Positions 10,859 through 22,559 of a DNA stretch of 64,000 nt are shown piece by piece. The DNA lies in the NCBI GenBank assembly GCA_023053575.1, contig JAKZAP010000018.1:16024202-16088201 (forward strand), read 5' to 3'. Each line of letters starts with the position of its first letter. The first letter of the stretch is position 1. The translations under genes were made by a program, and so were the position numbers. Source of the stretch: Branchinecta lynchi (lineage: Eukaryota > Arthropoda > Branchiopoda > Anostraca > Branchinectidae). The notes beneath the pieces are model-generated. The model was given only the letters and a program-made list of their open reading frames with translations, was not told where the DNA came from and did no database searches.

Positions 10859-12532
10859 CTAGAGATATGGAGGCTTAGAAGCGTCCGGCAATGACGTGAC
10901 GGAGTGCGGCATGAGCAACCAGAACCATTAAATAGGGTAGTTATGCTATCACACTAATCGACATTGGACAAGCTCTATGAGGTTCCCAACCTCCTATAGA
11001 TAACAAGAAGTTACAATACTTCTGGGTAATAGAACTACGATTAAACTATGCATTTCCCGACCCAAATAAAAGCTACACGCTGTGTCAGAAACCTATGCGT
11101 TTTCACGTCTCAAGATCCGAACATTAACCCTAGGGAGCTATTCGAAAACAAAAGGTAAACTAGATTACACAGGTCTTACGTATAAGCACCGGCTCCATAT
11201 TTACGGAACACATTTTAACGTCTCTGCAAAATCAAAACACTAACCCTATAGCACTATTAAAAAAAAAACAAAAAAAAAAAAAGAAAAACAGGTTAACCAG
11301 GTCTTGGGTATATGCACCCGCTCCATATTTACGGAACACGACGACGGATTTTTGCTCGACGCAGCGGCTGAGAGACAGCGCTAAGGTTTTCATCATTATG
11401 GCGAGACAGCGCTAAGGTTTTTATCATTATGGCGACCAGCAAGTTCAACGTTAAATGTAATAATAATAATAATAATTATCCATTCTGCAGATAATTAGTG
11501 CAAGCTGACATCGTGGTTCCAAACTGTATGAAAGGATGTACAGATGACGGAGGTAGGTATTAGTAAAAGGCTGGAACATCCTCTCAGTGTTGCCAATTTT
11601 GTCTGACAGAACCTGTCACATATATAGCCGCAAAATTATGCAACTAGCGGCAACACTGTATATACCCTGTATGACAGCAGAAAAAAGACGGTAAGTGTTT
11701 ACAAAACTTCTGCCGGCGAAACTACAAACTCTACAAACCGTGTAATTTGGTAAAAATTAAAAGGCTCGGCCTTTTGCATTAACTGAGCTTTATGACCGTT
11801 GTAACCCTATATACGTAGGCCTATTATGATTTATGTGTGCTCATAAGTTGTATCCATGACTATACCAAAAAAATTGGCGTGAGCCATGATAAATTTTTGG
11901 TGAATAAAAAGATTTATCTATCTACCGTATCTATCTATCTATTTATAAAACTTGTGAACGTACTTTGTTTCATTTGCGTTTTCATTGATTGTCTTGAACT
12001 ATACTACAGATTCGACTCAAATTGAAATTCTCTTCAGACTAGGACAATTCCCGGGCAGAATGCAGAAACGATTTCGACAGACAACGCCTTGGTACGGATT
12101 TAACTGTATGAGGGAGACCGCGGTTAGTCCGGATGTTTTGACTTCATGGATTCTGCACGTCACAGTTTGGAAGTCCCGTATTTAATTTTTATCTCAATGG
12201 AAAGATACAAGATTTACAACACTGATTTTTAGACTCCCTCCTTCTTCCATTTTTGGTACGGGTACCTAAAGCACTGGCGACTTTGGACTGTACTTTTTAA
12301 ACACGCTAGACTAGTGTTTTATTCTGTTTTAAGTTAAAAGTTAAAAAAAGGTCAACCTCTGGTAGCCTAAAACAAGCCTAAAACTATCCTCAAGGCGGAT
12401 ACTTTAATATGGCATCTATTTTATTAAATATTCTGGATATTCTGGCTCATCACCGTTCATCAAAATGGAACTTCTTTTCAGATTCAGCGGGGCGGGGGGA
12501 CGGCTTTAGAGAGTCGCTGATGACAAAATTTG
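10859..12532. other. Intron with two short tandem duplications; no gene seen
   Basis: A ~130-bp duplication carries GCTCCATATTTACGGAACAC twice (about 11190 and 11320), separated by an A-rich tract. A second, ~31-bp duplication (GAGACAGCGCTAAGG) lies at about 11370-11432. (AAT)n is at 11458-11475, and a retroelement-like tail AATAAAAAGATTTATCTATC lies near 11903. No coding signal recognised. Confidence 0.5.
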
Positions 12533-14435
12533 GTGAGACAAGAACTGCAAGCTCATGTGGCACTTGTTACGACTAGGTGGTACATGAACGTAGATGAGAA
12601 CGTAACAAAATACCCCGCAATCCAAAAATGCAATTCGGACCTAGAAATAGGATATCTAGTTTCACTCAAGTCTGAGCATTTCCGACATCACCCCGAATCA
12701 TCTAGGACAAATGACTTTTGTGCCTTCCAAGTTTCAACCCAATATATCCAATAGTTAGGTCCCTATACGTGCCACACGATTTCCGGTACCCCCTTCCAAC
12801 TCCCCCTACCGCGGCCGAATCTGGTTCGCGGAAGCATTTTCTCTTACCAACTATCTTTCACTCGAATCTGAGCATTTTTTGTGAGCTTCTGGTACCCCCC
12901 CCCCCACCACCACCACCACCACCACCGTGGTCGAATCCGGTTCGAACCCTAAAATATGTCATCTAGGGCATATGATCTTTCTAAATTCCAAGTTTCATTC
13001 AAATCGCTCTACTTGTTTGACTTATACGAGCCACAGCACCCCTTCCAACTCCTCCAATATGTCTGAATACTACTCAGAAATATAAACGTCATATCTCTGA
13101 CTTCTCCTCTTCCCGTCCATCAAGTTTGACTGGAACCGGAGTATAGCCTATCTGCAAACTTTCGGTTCCCGCTTCCCACCCTACCTTGGCCGGATCCGGT
13201 CCGGACGCCAAATAGCAAATCAAGGTCGCATAAGCTCGGTACTGTCCAGCTTGCATCCCATCCTGTCCATCCGTTCGTTCTTTGTACATGTCAAACAGTA
13301 TCCGTACCCTCTCCCCCTCCAACTCCCCCAACCGTAGCCGCATGCGCTTGAGACACACGTCTTGCTTTGTCTAGGTCATCACTTCTTATCACCAATAAAG
13401 CTTCACTCGAATTCGACCACCCGTCCGCAACCGACGGAAGTCAGTGATTACCGGATTCCCCTTCCCTCAACTCCCCCGAAGATGGTCGGATGCAGGAACA
13501 CAAGTATTCCTAGGGTATTGTGTCAGGTCCTTAAATCACTAATATTCCTGCAAAGTTTAATCGTCCTTAGAACATCTAGAACTACCCTAACTGGCCATCA
13601 CCAGAATTCCAGGAAAAACCCTCCGACTCCCCGATACGATCTGTCTCTGTCAATCACGTATCTAGGGCTAATGCTTGTTCTTCCCACCAAGTTCCATCCT
13701 AATCCCTCGAGCGTTTCATGAGATTTCCGTTGCTCCCTCTAACCCCCCTCCCACAAGTATCGGATCTTGCCATGGGACATCTGAGACAATAGCTCTTCCC
13801 ACCTGCCAAGTTTCATTCAATTCTGATCCTCCGTTCAAAAGTTACGCATGATACTAGATTCCGGATTCCCCGGCCCTCCACTCCCCCATGATGGTTGGAT
13901 CGGGAAAACGACTTTCATCGCCCTAGCACATCAGGAAGTACCGAAGTCTCAGGATCACCAGAATCCCAGACCCCCCCCCCCCCCCGGAACTCCCCCACAG
14001 TGCCCGAATTCTGTTCGGTTATGTTAACGATGTATCTAGGACTTGTACTTGTTCTTCCCACCAAGCTTCATCCCAATCCCTCCACTATAAACATTTCCCA
14101 AGGTTTCCGGTCCCCCCTCCAGCTCCCCCCAAAGTCACCGGATCCGGTCCGGATTTGAACTGGGTCATCAGAGACTCGCGGTCTTTTCGAATATCAAGTT
14201 TCATTAGATCCGATCACCGGTTCAAAAGTTATAAATACCTCAAGATTCTGGATTCCCCCTCCTTTCACTCCGTGACTATTTCCAACTTAATTTTTGAGGG
14301 TCTCTGATACGCCTGCCAAGTTTAATCAGCCTAGCTTATGTGGAAAACCCGGACCGACCCGACAGACCGACGGACGGACAGAAATTGCGATCGCTACATG
14401 GCACTTGTCCGAAGGGCAAGTGCCATAAAAAACGT
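12533..14435 (-). repeat. Family B element, near-complete copy B3
   Basis: About 1.9 kb from ACAAGAACTGCAAGCTCATG (12538) to the hairpin GGCACTTGTCCGAAGGGCAA with GTGCC at 14400-14425, which is preceded by GACGGACGGACAG. The interior has degenerate units of ~130-170 bp with CCAAGTTTCAT, CCGGATCCGGTCCGGA and long C-runs. Strand is relative to copy B4. Confidence 0.85.
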
Positions 14436-15595
14436 ATTATGGATCTTGGAAACGAATTCGCACGACTTGCATATGAAGATTCTAGTTTTATTTTTACGGA
14501 GGTAATTGGTCTTGCCATCGAAGAGTGCTATATATGTCACCATGGTGAGATGTTTATGTGGTACATCGACGAGCAGATACGGACAAAAACTTGAGCGGAA
14601 CAAAGACTTCAAATTCCATCTTCGTTTCACTGATCTTTTCGGAATGGTTTTACTGGACAACCTTCATGAAAACTGTCTCGAGTCGTCCCGACCGATTCCA
14701 ACAAAACGGCTGCTGGAAATAAACAGCTTAACGACATCACTTGCAGCTTTCACCAGCTCTTTGAGAGCGACCCGTCAAGTCACCCGGGAAATGACGAACT
14801 TCTATAGATTTTTTTAGCGAGGATCTGGCCACGTCTGCTCCCAAATTATCTCTATAGATTATCGAACAAACAATTTGTATTTTTTGGCCGTCGTATTTGC
14901 AACATAAGTTGAGAACCCCAAGTCAAATGTGCACTACTGTCATACCATCACTGAAAATTTACCCGGGGGTCAAAGAATTTTGGCGCGAGGGCTCGATGTC
15001 CAGACTCGCCCCAGCCCAAATTCGCGCTACCCTCCAATACGATAGCTAAAGCAGAGCTGCAAGCACTTTAATTTTGTGTTTATTATTTGTCAGTATTCTA
15101 CTTATTTCTCCATCCTTGTGATTTTGTGTTTTTGTCAACTTGCTTTAAAGTGATTTAAAAACGGATTATGTAGTGTTCAAGGAAAGAAGGTAGTTCAGGA
15201 AATGCCTTGAAAAGCCATTAGACGACCTTTAGCAAACGCGCCAAGCTAATGCTTGGGTCACAACAGTAATCATTTTGTAGGCCTACAGTACGCTTCGGTT
15301 GCTACCTTATTAAAATAAAATTCCTTACCCCATTAGCAAAAAAGGACAACAAAAGAAGAATACGTCCTACCTATAAAAGTTTTCTATTCGAAAAAGTTAT
15401 AATAGTTAACATACCTCCATCCCGATTCAAATCAGAATAACAACCTCGACGGCCATTTGAAAATATTACTATACAAAAATATACATTCTCTGTTTCAAGT
15501 TTTTCCGAGCCAAGATCAAGACTATGGTACCTATGTTCTAGTCACACCAACAAGCACACACCACATCACCTGGCCGAAAAAGCAAAAGCAATTAC
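14436..15595. other. Intron, no gene seen
   Basis: Reading frames of 84-103 codons near 14400-14817 show no recognisable domain and overlap each other on both strands. Nothing else supported. Confidence 0.45.
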
Positions 15596-15774
15596 CAACT
15601 ATTCCAGCCACCTTTTTATCTTTCTTCTTCTTTCCTTCACCAGACTTATTCTTTCCAGCTTTTCTGTTACCTTCATGTGCATCTCTCTTAGCTCTATCAG
15701 CTGATCCAGCAGGATACTCTCCCAAAGGGTCTACTGGGTCCTGGACTGGGAACTCCCAAGGCAGAGGCAGGTCC
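15596..15774 (-). CDS. TNF-like ligand, linker exon with furin-type site
   Basis: A 179-bp exon (one base, 59 codons, one base), acceptor GACATTCTAG, donor GTAATT. It encodes a proline-rich start (DLPLPWEFPVQ), then RAKR followed by D at codons 27-30, matching the furin consensus R-x-K/R-R. After that comes a strongly basic GKNKSGEGKKKKDKK stretch running into VAGIV. Ectodysplasin and related ligands carry a furin site and basic heparan-binding-like stretch between stalk and TNF domain, so this supports shedding of a soluble trimer. Both phases match the flanking exons. No collagen-like repeats are seen, unlike vertebrate EDA. Another exon could lie on either side. Confidence 0.78.
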
Positions 15775-15983
15775 CTAGAATGTCAAACACGGTCCTGACA
15801 CCCTTAAAGGAATCACTTGTGGCCCCAATCTGTCTTCTTCCCAATCGCTTTATCCATTCTTCCCCGAAACTTCGAATGTCTTACTCAATCCGCCTTAACG
15901 ACTGTCATTACTATCTTTCCACCTACCAAGATCGCTTACTCAACATTGGACGCAAATTTTGTTATTTTCTCTCGATCTCCAAA
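15775..15983. other. Short intron segment
   Basis: About 210 bp between the exon acceptor and the insertion A4; unassigned. Confidence 0.4.
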
Positions 15984-18900
15984 TTTTTGGGATCCCAAAA
16001 CGTAAGTGGAGGGATACCTATGACATCGCAAAAGTTGTCCGTCTGTCCGTCCGTCCGTCCGTCTGTCCGTCCGTCCGTCCGTCCGTCCGTCTGTCCGTCC
16101 GTCTGTAAGCACGATAACTCTCGAAGGGAATGAGATATTTTGATGAAACTTGGTGTGAGGGTTCGTTGGGTCGTCGGACCAGTCAAGTTCGTAGATGGGC
16201 TTTGTAGCTCTACATTTAGGGGTGGGGGAGGGGATTCAAATTAAGGGACAAACAAAATATTTTGAAACAGCTAATGTGATAGTCGATTATGGGGTAAGAA
16301 GACATGCTGAACACGATGGTGAAAACCATTTTGTCATCGGACAAGTAGTTCGCCCGGAATCCGGCCAAAACCGGAAAGTTTGTTGAAAATAAAAGTTTTA
16401 TTTGAAGTTGATTAGATGTTCGATTTAGGGGTAGGAAGACATGCTGAAGACGATGGTGAAAACTATTTTCTCGATGGACAAGTATTTCGACCGGAATCCG
16501 GCCCAAACCGGAAAGTTTGTTAATAATAATAATAATAATATATTGCAAAAAAAAGGCCACAAAGCCTCTACAAAGTTCTTTTGAAACATTTAGGGTCGTA
16601 CATTTGGGAAAGAAACATTCCATCAATTTCTTTCTTGAATTGGCTTATTGATGGGGAGTTCGCTGTTTCTTCGGGCAGTTGATTCCAATGGGGTGGCACG
16701 CGGTTTTTGAAACTCCACCGACCAATATCTTTGCAGAACCTCTCTGCGGTGAGTTTGAGGCTATGACCGCGTAAGTTGTTGAAGTTAAAGTTGAGGATGT
16801 CGTCAGCTTCGACGTTTTCGTACATACCGTGGCATAGCTTGTATGTCTCAATGAGGTCTCCCCTGTGGAAACGGTATGCCAGCGTAGGGAGTTTCAGTCT
16901 TTCAAGCCTTTGCTGGTATGGGAGATGTCTCAGTTTAGGCGGGAATTTCGTGAGCCGCCGCTGAACAGTCTCGAGGGCATCAATGTCTCTATTGTAAAAG
17001 AGTCTAACTGAGCAGTGCCCATATTCGAGAATGGGCCTTACCAGTGAGGTGTACAGTGTGGTAAGCATATGCTCGTTCTGAAACTGAAAAGATCTTCGAA
17101 GTAAACCGGCAACTTTGTTAGCCTTGGAAATGGTCTGTTCATAGTGGCTGTGGAAGCTTACTTGGGAGTCGACTATGATACCCAAATCCCTCTCCTCATC
17201 GCTGCTGCTTAGGAAGGTGTCTCCAATTTTATAAGATGACGGCCATTTAGTTCGTCCTAGGGTCATCAGGTGGCTTTTTGTTGCGTTAATTTCCATCAGC
17301 CAGACTTTCATCCATTGATTGATTTTATCTAGATCAGCCTGTAGTTGCAGTGAGTCTTCAGGGGATTCGATTACTCGGTATAGCTTCGTGTCATCAGCAT
17401 ACAGCAGAATAGTAGAATCTATTCCGTCTACAAGGTCATTGATGTACAGATTGAACAATAAAGGGCCTAGAACAGAGCCTTGAGGAACTCCACTGAGGAC
17501 ATCCGCGTCTGTGTTACTGGTGGTACCATCAACGACAACTGACTGAGATCTTCCGCAGATGAAGCTTTGTATCCAGGAGAGTAAGCTATTTGGGGTATCC
17601 AGTGATCCTAGCCCATACTGTCTAAGTTTGTGAAGCAGACGCTTGTGCGGGACTTTGTCAAAAGCCTTTTTTAAATCCAAATAAATTAGGTCAATCTGGT
17701 AGCCTTTATCTATTTTGGACCTCCAGTCTTCTACAGCAGTAAGTAATTGGGATTCAGCACTTCTCTTTTTCAAAAATCCGTACTGCTTTTTCGTGATGAT
17801 TTTTCTGGCTAGGAGTTGCTCTATTAAGTGGTTCGCGATGATGGATTCCATTATCTTACAGGGGATGCATGTGAGACTGATAGGTCGGTAGTTTGAAGGG
17901 TCGCTGCGCTTTCCTGCTTTGAATATTGGACTGACAGTTGCTTTCTTCCACAGAGAGGGCAGTTGCCCCAATTCCAGCGACTTTTTGAAGATGGCAGTCA
18001 GCGGTTCGGCTATGACACCAGCGAGTTCCTTCAGTACTCTCGGATGAAGCTTATCTGGACCTTGCGATTTGCTCGGATCGAGTTGTTTTAGCTTCTGCAG
18101 TACTTCAGTGATGTTTATCTGCGGGTGATCGATTTCTTCCTCCTGTTTGTCTTTTATGTCAGGTAAAGGGTCTGAGACCCTGAAGTTGAAAGTAAAAGTT
18201 TTATTTGAAGTTGATTGAATGTTCGATTTAGAGGTAGGGAGACATGCTGAAGACGATGGTGAAAACTATTTTCTCGACGGACAAGTATTTCGACCGGAAT
18301 CCGGCCCAAACCGGAAAGTTTGTTGAAATTAAAAGTTTTATTTGAAATTGATTAGATGTTCGATTTAGGGGTAGGAAGACATGCTGAAGACGATGGTGAA
18401 AACTATTTTCTCGATGGACAAGTATTTTGACCGGAATCCGAACCGGAAAGTTTGTTGAAAGTAAAAGTTTTCTTTGAAGTTGATTGAATGTTCGATTTAG
18501 AGGCAGGGAGACATGCTGAAGACGATGGTGAAAACTATTTTCTCGACGGACAAGTATTTCGACCGGAATCCGGCCCAAACCGGAAAGTTTGTCAAAATTA
18601 AAAGTTTTATTTGGAGTTGAGTAGATGTTCGATTTAGGGCAAGAAGACATGCTGAACACTTATGTGAAAACAAGTTTCTACCCGGACATGTAGTTCGTCC
18701 GGAATCCGGCCAAAACCGGAAAACTGTTGGAAGTCAAAGTTTTATTTCTAGTTGATTAGATAAGCGATTTAGGGGTAAGAAGAGATGCTGAGTCCCTGTG
18801 TGACAATCGTATTTTACCCGGACATATTGTTCGACCGGAATCCGGCTGGAATCGGAAAATTTGTTTTAAGCTAAATTTCTATTTGAAGTTGATTAGATGT

Positions 18901-19239
18901 TCATTACTGGGGAAAGAAGATACCCTGATTTCGTCTTTGAGCTTTCTTTTTTCGCCGGACAAGTAGTTCTGGAGTTCGGCCGGAACCGGGAAATTGGCAG
19001 AAGTGGCAGGAAGTTTTCGTCAAAACAGATATGACTTATAGGGGTAAACACACATGCTGAATCGAAATCTGAACTTGGTTTTCTCGGGTGATTAGCTATT
19101 TGGCCTTAATATGTTTCTGAATTTTAATTGTAAAAATGTTCAAGGAGTCTGGCGAAGACTGGATCTGGCTAAGACAAGACCCAGTTGTCTGGATCAAATC
19201 TTAGATTTTTGGGATCCCATCGACACCTTTGGTCTTGTT
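15984..19239 (+). repeat. Family A element, full copy A4 interrupted by a CR1-type insertion
   Basis: Left end TTTTTGGGATCCCAAAACGT, (GTCCGTC)n at 16037-16105, CGATAACTCTCGAAGGGAAT block, GATGAAACTTGGTGTGAGG, GGGGTGGGGGAGG, then ~135-bp units with CCGGAATCCGGCC cores near 16351, 16490, 18292, 18429, 18561, 18700 and 18836. It ends TTTTTGGGATCCCATCGAC...GGTCTTGTT at about 19239. Without the insertion the element is about 1.6 kb. Confidence 0.9.
16522..18184 (-). mobile_element. CR1-like non-LTR retrotransposon, 5'-truncated, RT frame open
   Basis: An uninterrupted minus-strand frame from about 18184 to the stop at 16568 gives roughly 540 residues. It holds QGPDKLHPRVLKEL (fingers), NYRPISLT, LDLKKAFDKVPHKRLL, GVPQGSVLGPLLFNLYIND, the catalytic LLYADDTKLY, then LGIIVDSQVSFHSHY and a C-terminal WNQLPEE region. 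The last 40-50 bp form a short 3' untranslated tract with a (TAT)n tail, typical of CR1/L2-type elements. The endonuclease domain and 5' end are lost. The family A array resumes on each side, with GTT on both sides as a possible short target duplication. Absence of stops implies a recent insertion. Confidence 0.93.
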
Positions 19240-20055
19240 ATCCTTGGATCACGGAAATAGTATCAGAGCGGGGAATCATTAAACGTGCAAGGTTCGTGAA
19301 GTACCTAGGAATTAATGTTGATGAAACCCTATCATTTAAAGGCCATGTGAAGTCAGTTTCTAGGACATTGTCGCGTAACCTAGGTATCATGCGTAAATTA
19401 AAACACATTTTCCCCCCTTATGTTCTACGGTTGTTATATTTTTCCCTGATTCACCCTTATATTTTGTATTGTTCGTCAATATGGCTTGGCACTTTCCCTT
19501 CGGTACTTCGTCCAATCCGTGTGATTCAGAACAACGCTGTTAGAGTTTTTTGTGTTGTTGGGAACCCGGAGTCCATGAGGTCAGTTTACAGATAAATAAA
19601 TGTAATGCCAGCAGCGGGATTACACGATTTTTCTACGTTGATTTTTATGTATAAGTATTACAAGGAGAGCCTTATTTTGTGAGAGGTCAGATGTTCATCA
19701 ACACAATACTCGGATACGAGAAAATATTGAGGTTCCTCGGCTAGTTACAAGTAGGTCTTCCTTCTCCAATATTTACAGAGCTTCCAAGCTGTGGAATAAA
19801 CTAAGTAAAGGTATTAATGAAATATGTAATTTTAACCAGTTTAAGTCGGATCTACATATGGAGTTGCTCAGCAGGTATACCTTCGAAACTGATTAAATAA
19901 ATTTTTCTTTCAGGTTTGTTTTATGTAAGATTTATATATTTTTTATTTGTTGTGTTTTGTTGTTTGGGGGTCACGTAAGGTAATGTTTTTCGTTAATGTT
20001 TTTGTTTTGTTTTGGTATCGGTACATGGTCTCATTGTCCATAATCTCTCTTCTCT
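19240..20055 (+). mobile_element. Non-LTR retrotransposon 3' fragment, frame-broken
   Basis: Encodes RARFVKYLGINVDETLSFKG and YFSLIHPYILYCSSIWLG, the thumb region of a jockey-like reverse transcriptase. After a stop near 19595 it continues in other frames to ASKLWNKLSKG and a final stop near 19895. A T/G-rich 3' untranslated part follows. It begins directly at the end of element A4 and ends at a MITE. Dead copy of a family different from 8900-9755. Confidence 0.85.
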
Positions 20056-20336
20056 CCCGATGAAAAATTTGTAGCCTGCGTAGTATTATGGTAGTAGTAC
20101 GAAAACGTTGCATGTAATGCTATGTAATAGCAAAGAATACTATAATTTAATCTGCCTCAGACTATCCAGTAACATCCTGTCTTGCCATAGTATCCGGTCT
20201 TGCTAATAGTAGCATATAGTAGTATGCAGTAACAAGGTAGCCTTGAAGTAGGAGCATGTAGTAGCATCGTTAGTACTGCATGCTACTTTTTCGAACTACT
20301 TAATAGTACTATTTTGAGATAAATTTTTCCATCGGG
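20056..20336. mobile_element. Foldback MITE, CCCGATG family, copy 2
   Basis: 281 bp, from CCCGATGAAAAATTTGTAGC to CCATCGGG, flanked by CT on both sides. Same interior as copies 1 and 3. Confidence 0.87.
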
Positions 20337-21019
20337 CTTTTTTTTTTTTTTTTTTTCCTACAAGTTAGCACAGCCTCGCAAGCCCCGCTTTTGTTGTGCT
20401 ACTGAAAACAAAATGTTTATTTGAATAAAACTGTTCTACTACTACTACTGTAGAGACCCTCTTGTGTTCCTGAGGCACCCCTAGCTCAGACCAAAATAGC
20501 TCTAGAGAGTAATGCGAAGACCTATTCTTCCCATGCATCAAAAATGGGCCTCCGTCGGAGCGCCGCCCAGCTCGCTTTGTTCGTGCATGCAGTGGCGGTC
20601 GTAGAAAATTCTAGCAAGGCTAAGATGCGGTGCTCGTTGAGTTTCAGTAGGGATGTTCATGTCCTTTAGTAGAGCTAGTGTTGCCGCGATTTGACTGTGT
20701 GTCACTTTTTCAAAGTTCGCGCATTACTTCTAGAGCTATTTTGGTCTGCCCTATCTTCACAGCTATTGGGCACAGACTGGACGAGAAAACTTTCAGTCAG
20801 CCTCGCTTTCCGTATCGACGCAGGTAAATAAGATTTATATGAACAATCGTAAAGATATACAGAGCGTGTTCCACACTACTTACCATAATTATGCATGACG
20901 TCACGAATTCTGTCGTCTTGGCGTCAAAGCTGGAACACATTTTTCTATTTTCAGCAAAATGTCGTGTAACGGGCTAATCCTGCCAATCACGTTACAGAGA
21001 TCCGTAGTTACTACGCTTA
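20337..21019. other. No gene seen; poly-T and a retroelement-like 3' tail
   Basis: A T-run at 20338-20357 follows the MITE. At about 20415-20450 a GAATAAAACTGTTCTACTACTACTACTG stretch (quoted in part) resembles the (TAC)n tail of the element at 41284-41680. The remainder is unassigned intron. Confidence 0.4.
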
Positions 21020-21189
21020 CACTGCAAAAAGTTTCTCCGTATAAAGATTAAAGTTAACTGCAGTATTTGCTACTCGGATTCATCTTATCTCTATTTGGTA
21101 TTAACCTTATCTGCATAGAGATAAGAATAATCCGAGTAGCAAATAGTGCAGTTAACTTTAATCTTCATGCTGAAAAACTTCATACAGTG
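21020..21189. mobile_element. 170-bp foldback MITE, TA-CACTG family, copy 2
   Basis: CACTG...CAGTG ends with TA on both sides and the same self-complementary AGTTAACTGCA...TGCAGTTAACTT arms as the copy at 10347-10516. Length is identical to copy 1. Confidence 0.87.
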
Positions 21190-21427
21190 TACTACACTCC
21201 CGAGCGTGGTAAGCAAAATAGTTACTATTACGAGAGGCTAGAACGGTCAGCGTGGTAACTTTTCACGAGGTTGGAACGAAAACAGTAATAAATAATCACT
21301 ATTTTTAGAAGGGTGGAACGCGCTCACATACACGACCGCCATGCTTAGACTCGAAGTGCCAAATAAGAAGACCTTCCCCCGCCATTGAAATGAACAAACA
21401 AACAAATGGATAGGAAGCATGACTTAC

Positions 21428-21623
21428 CCATTCCGCACTGTAAATCGTTCAAGGCTAGCTTCCAAATAGCTAATCCGGTTCCTCATTTGCATCAGCTCGA
21501 AGTAATTGTGGCTCACGACAGCAATTAGCAGAAAGAAGGTGAAATAGTTGGCACATGTGGACCACTTGATCTTTAGCTTCCAGTTGAATTGAACTTCATA
21601 GTCCTGACTGGGAGTTCTGGAAT
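21428..21623 (-). CDS. TNF-like ligand, exon with membrane anchor and stalk
   Basis: A 196-bp exon (two bases, 64 codons, two bases), acceptor TTCATTTACAG, donor GTAAGT. It encodes a polar/basic juxtamembrane stretch (FNWKLKIKW), then a hydrophobic segment around YFTFFLLIAVV, then a heptad-like stalk (FELMQMRNRISYLEASLERF). Basic residues precede the anchor, fitting a type II protein with its C-terminus outside, as TNF ligands are. It lacks a start codon, so at least one upstream exon must encode the cytoplasmic N-terminus. Its phase matches the exon at 15596-15774. Identification rests on that chain more than on this exon alone. Confidence 0.75.
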
Positions 21624-22559
21624 CTGTAAATGAAGAAAAACTGATACAGAAAGAGCTAGAAAATCGTTCGGCACTAGCAAGGATAGGATTGGAATAAATC
21701 TAACATTTGTATACTGTGATCATTACAAAGCCCGTCTAAGCAGGAAGAAAGTCCCACAGCAGAGGAGATTTAAAGAACGGATAAACCTACTTCGCAATGT
21801 TAGGTAGGTAACTAACCCAAGAGCCAAAACAGCTTGGCTCTATTCATTAAGGATTAGTAATTCATTTCAGAACTGATCCGTCCTTGTACAGAATTATTAT
21901 ATCGTTGTTATAATCAGGTAACAGACGCCACTCGATCCCCTCCCGCATCATCCACAGTCAGCATGGATCATTTCCTTTGCTGTCTTTTGGGCATGATTTT
22001 CGTGTTAAAAATAGTGAGCCTACTCAACATCAATAGCCCATACGACCTGTGCAGGTTCGTCCTTTAAAAGTCACAGTGAACAACAAACAGTTCAAGTTCT
22101 TAACTGGGCTACTGACTTTTCTAAATTACCAGCAAAATACGTAAATCATGTCGAATAGTGAAGCCGATAAAATATCAATTTTATGGGGTCTGTAATAATG
22201 TTAAAATACTCAATTTCACTATGACCAATTTTACCATTTACAACACTAGCCTTACCCCTATTTACAGGGTTCACTTCAACCTTGCAGTAAGGGTTTTTGA
22301 TGTCCTTCCTCTGCTCCAAATCCTCCATGGTGCCACAGATAAAACAAAGAAGAGAGAAGAGGAAGAAAGAGAGAGCCAAAGAGCCCACTCAGCTTGACAG
22401 AATCATCCCTCCAAGCTATAAAAACAACAACAGCTTAACATTATATCCTTCTGGCCGAAACTATGAACTGCAGTGTAAAAACGGTAACTCTTCCAGACTT
22501 ACCAGCCAAAACCTACAGCATCTGGCCTCAGCTCCACCACTAAGTCACCTAGAATGTGT
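21624..22559. other. No gene seen
   Basis: The N-terminal exon of the TNF-like gene should lie at or beyond here on the minus strand; none was recognised. Small frames on both strands at 22146-22572 show no domain. Confidence 0.4.

Larger units (their letters stand above)
2958..21623 (-). other. TNF-superfamily ligand gene (partial), span of the four exons seen
   Basis: Four minus-strand exons join with compatible phases: 21428-21623 ends with two bases of a codon, 15596-15774 begins with one and ends with one, 10677-10858 begins with two and ends in phase 0, and 2958-3116 is phase 0 at both ends. Together they give about 238 residues: membrane anchor, stalk, furin-type site, lysine-rich linker and most of a TNF homology domain. 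Introns of about 5-8 kb are filled with transposon-derived repeats. The 5' coding exon and 3' terminal exon were not found. Closest in my knowledge to ectodysplasin/Eiger ligands; which of these it is remains open. Confidence 0.85.

Noticed and set aside
15780..16186. Frames with repeated PSVRPSVRPSV or TDGRTDGRTD peptides
   Set aside because: Translation of the (GTCCGTC)n simple repeat at the left end of A4.
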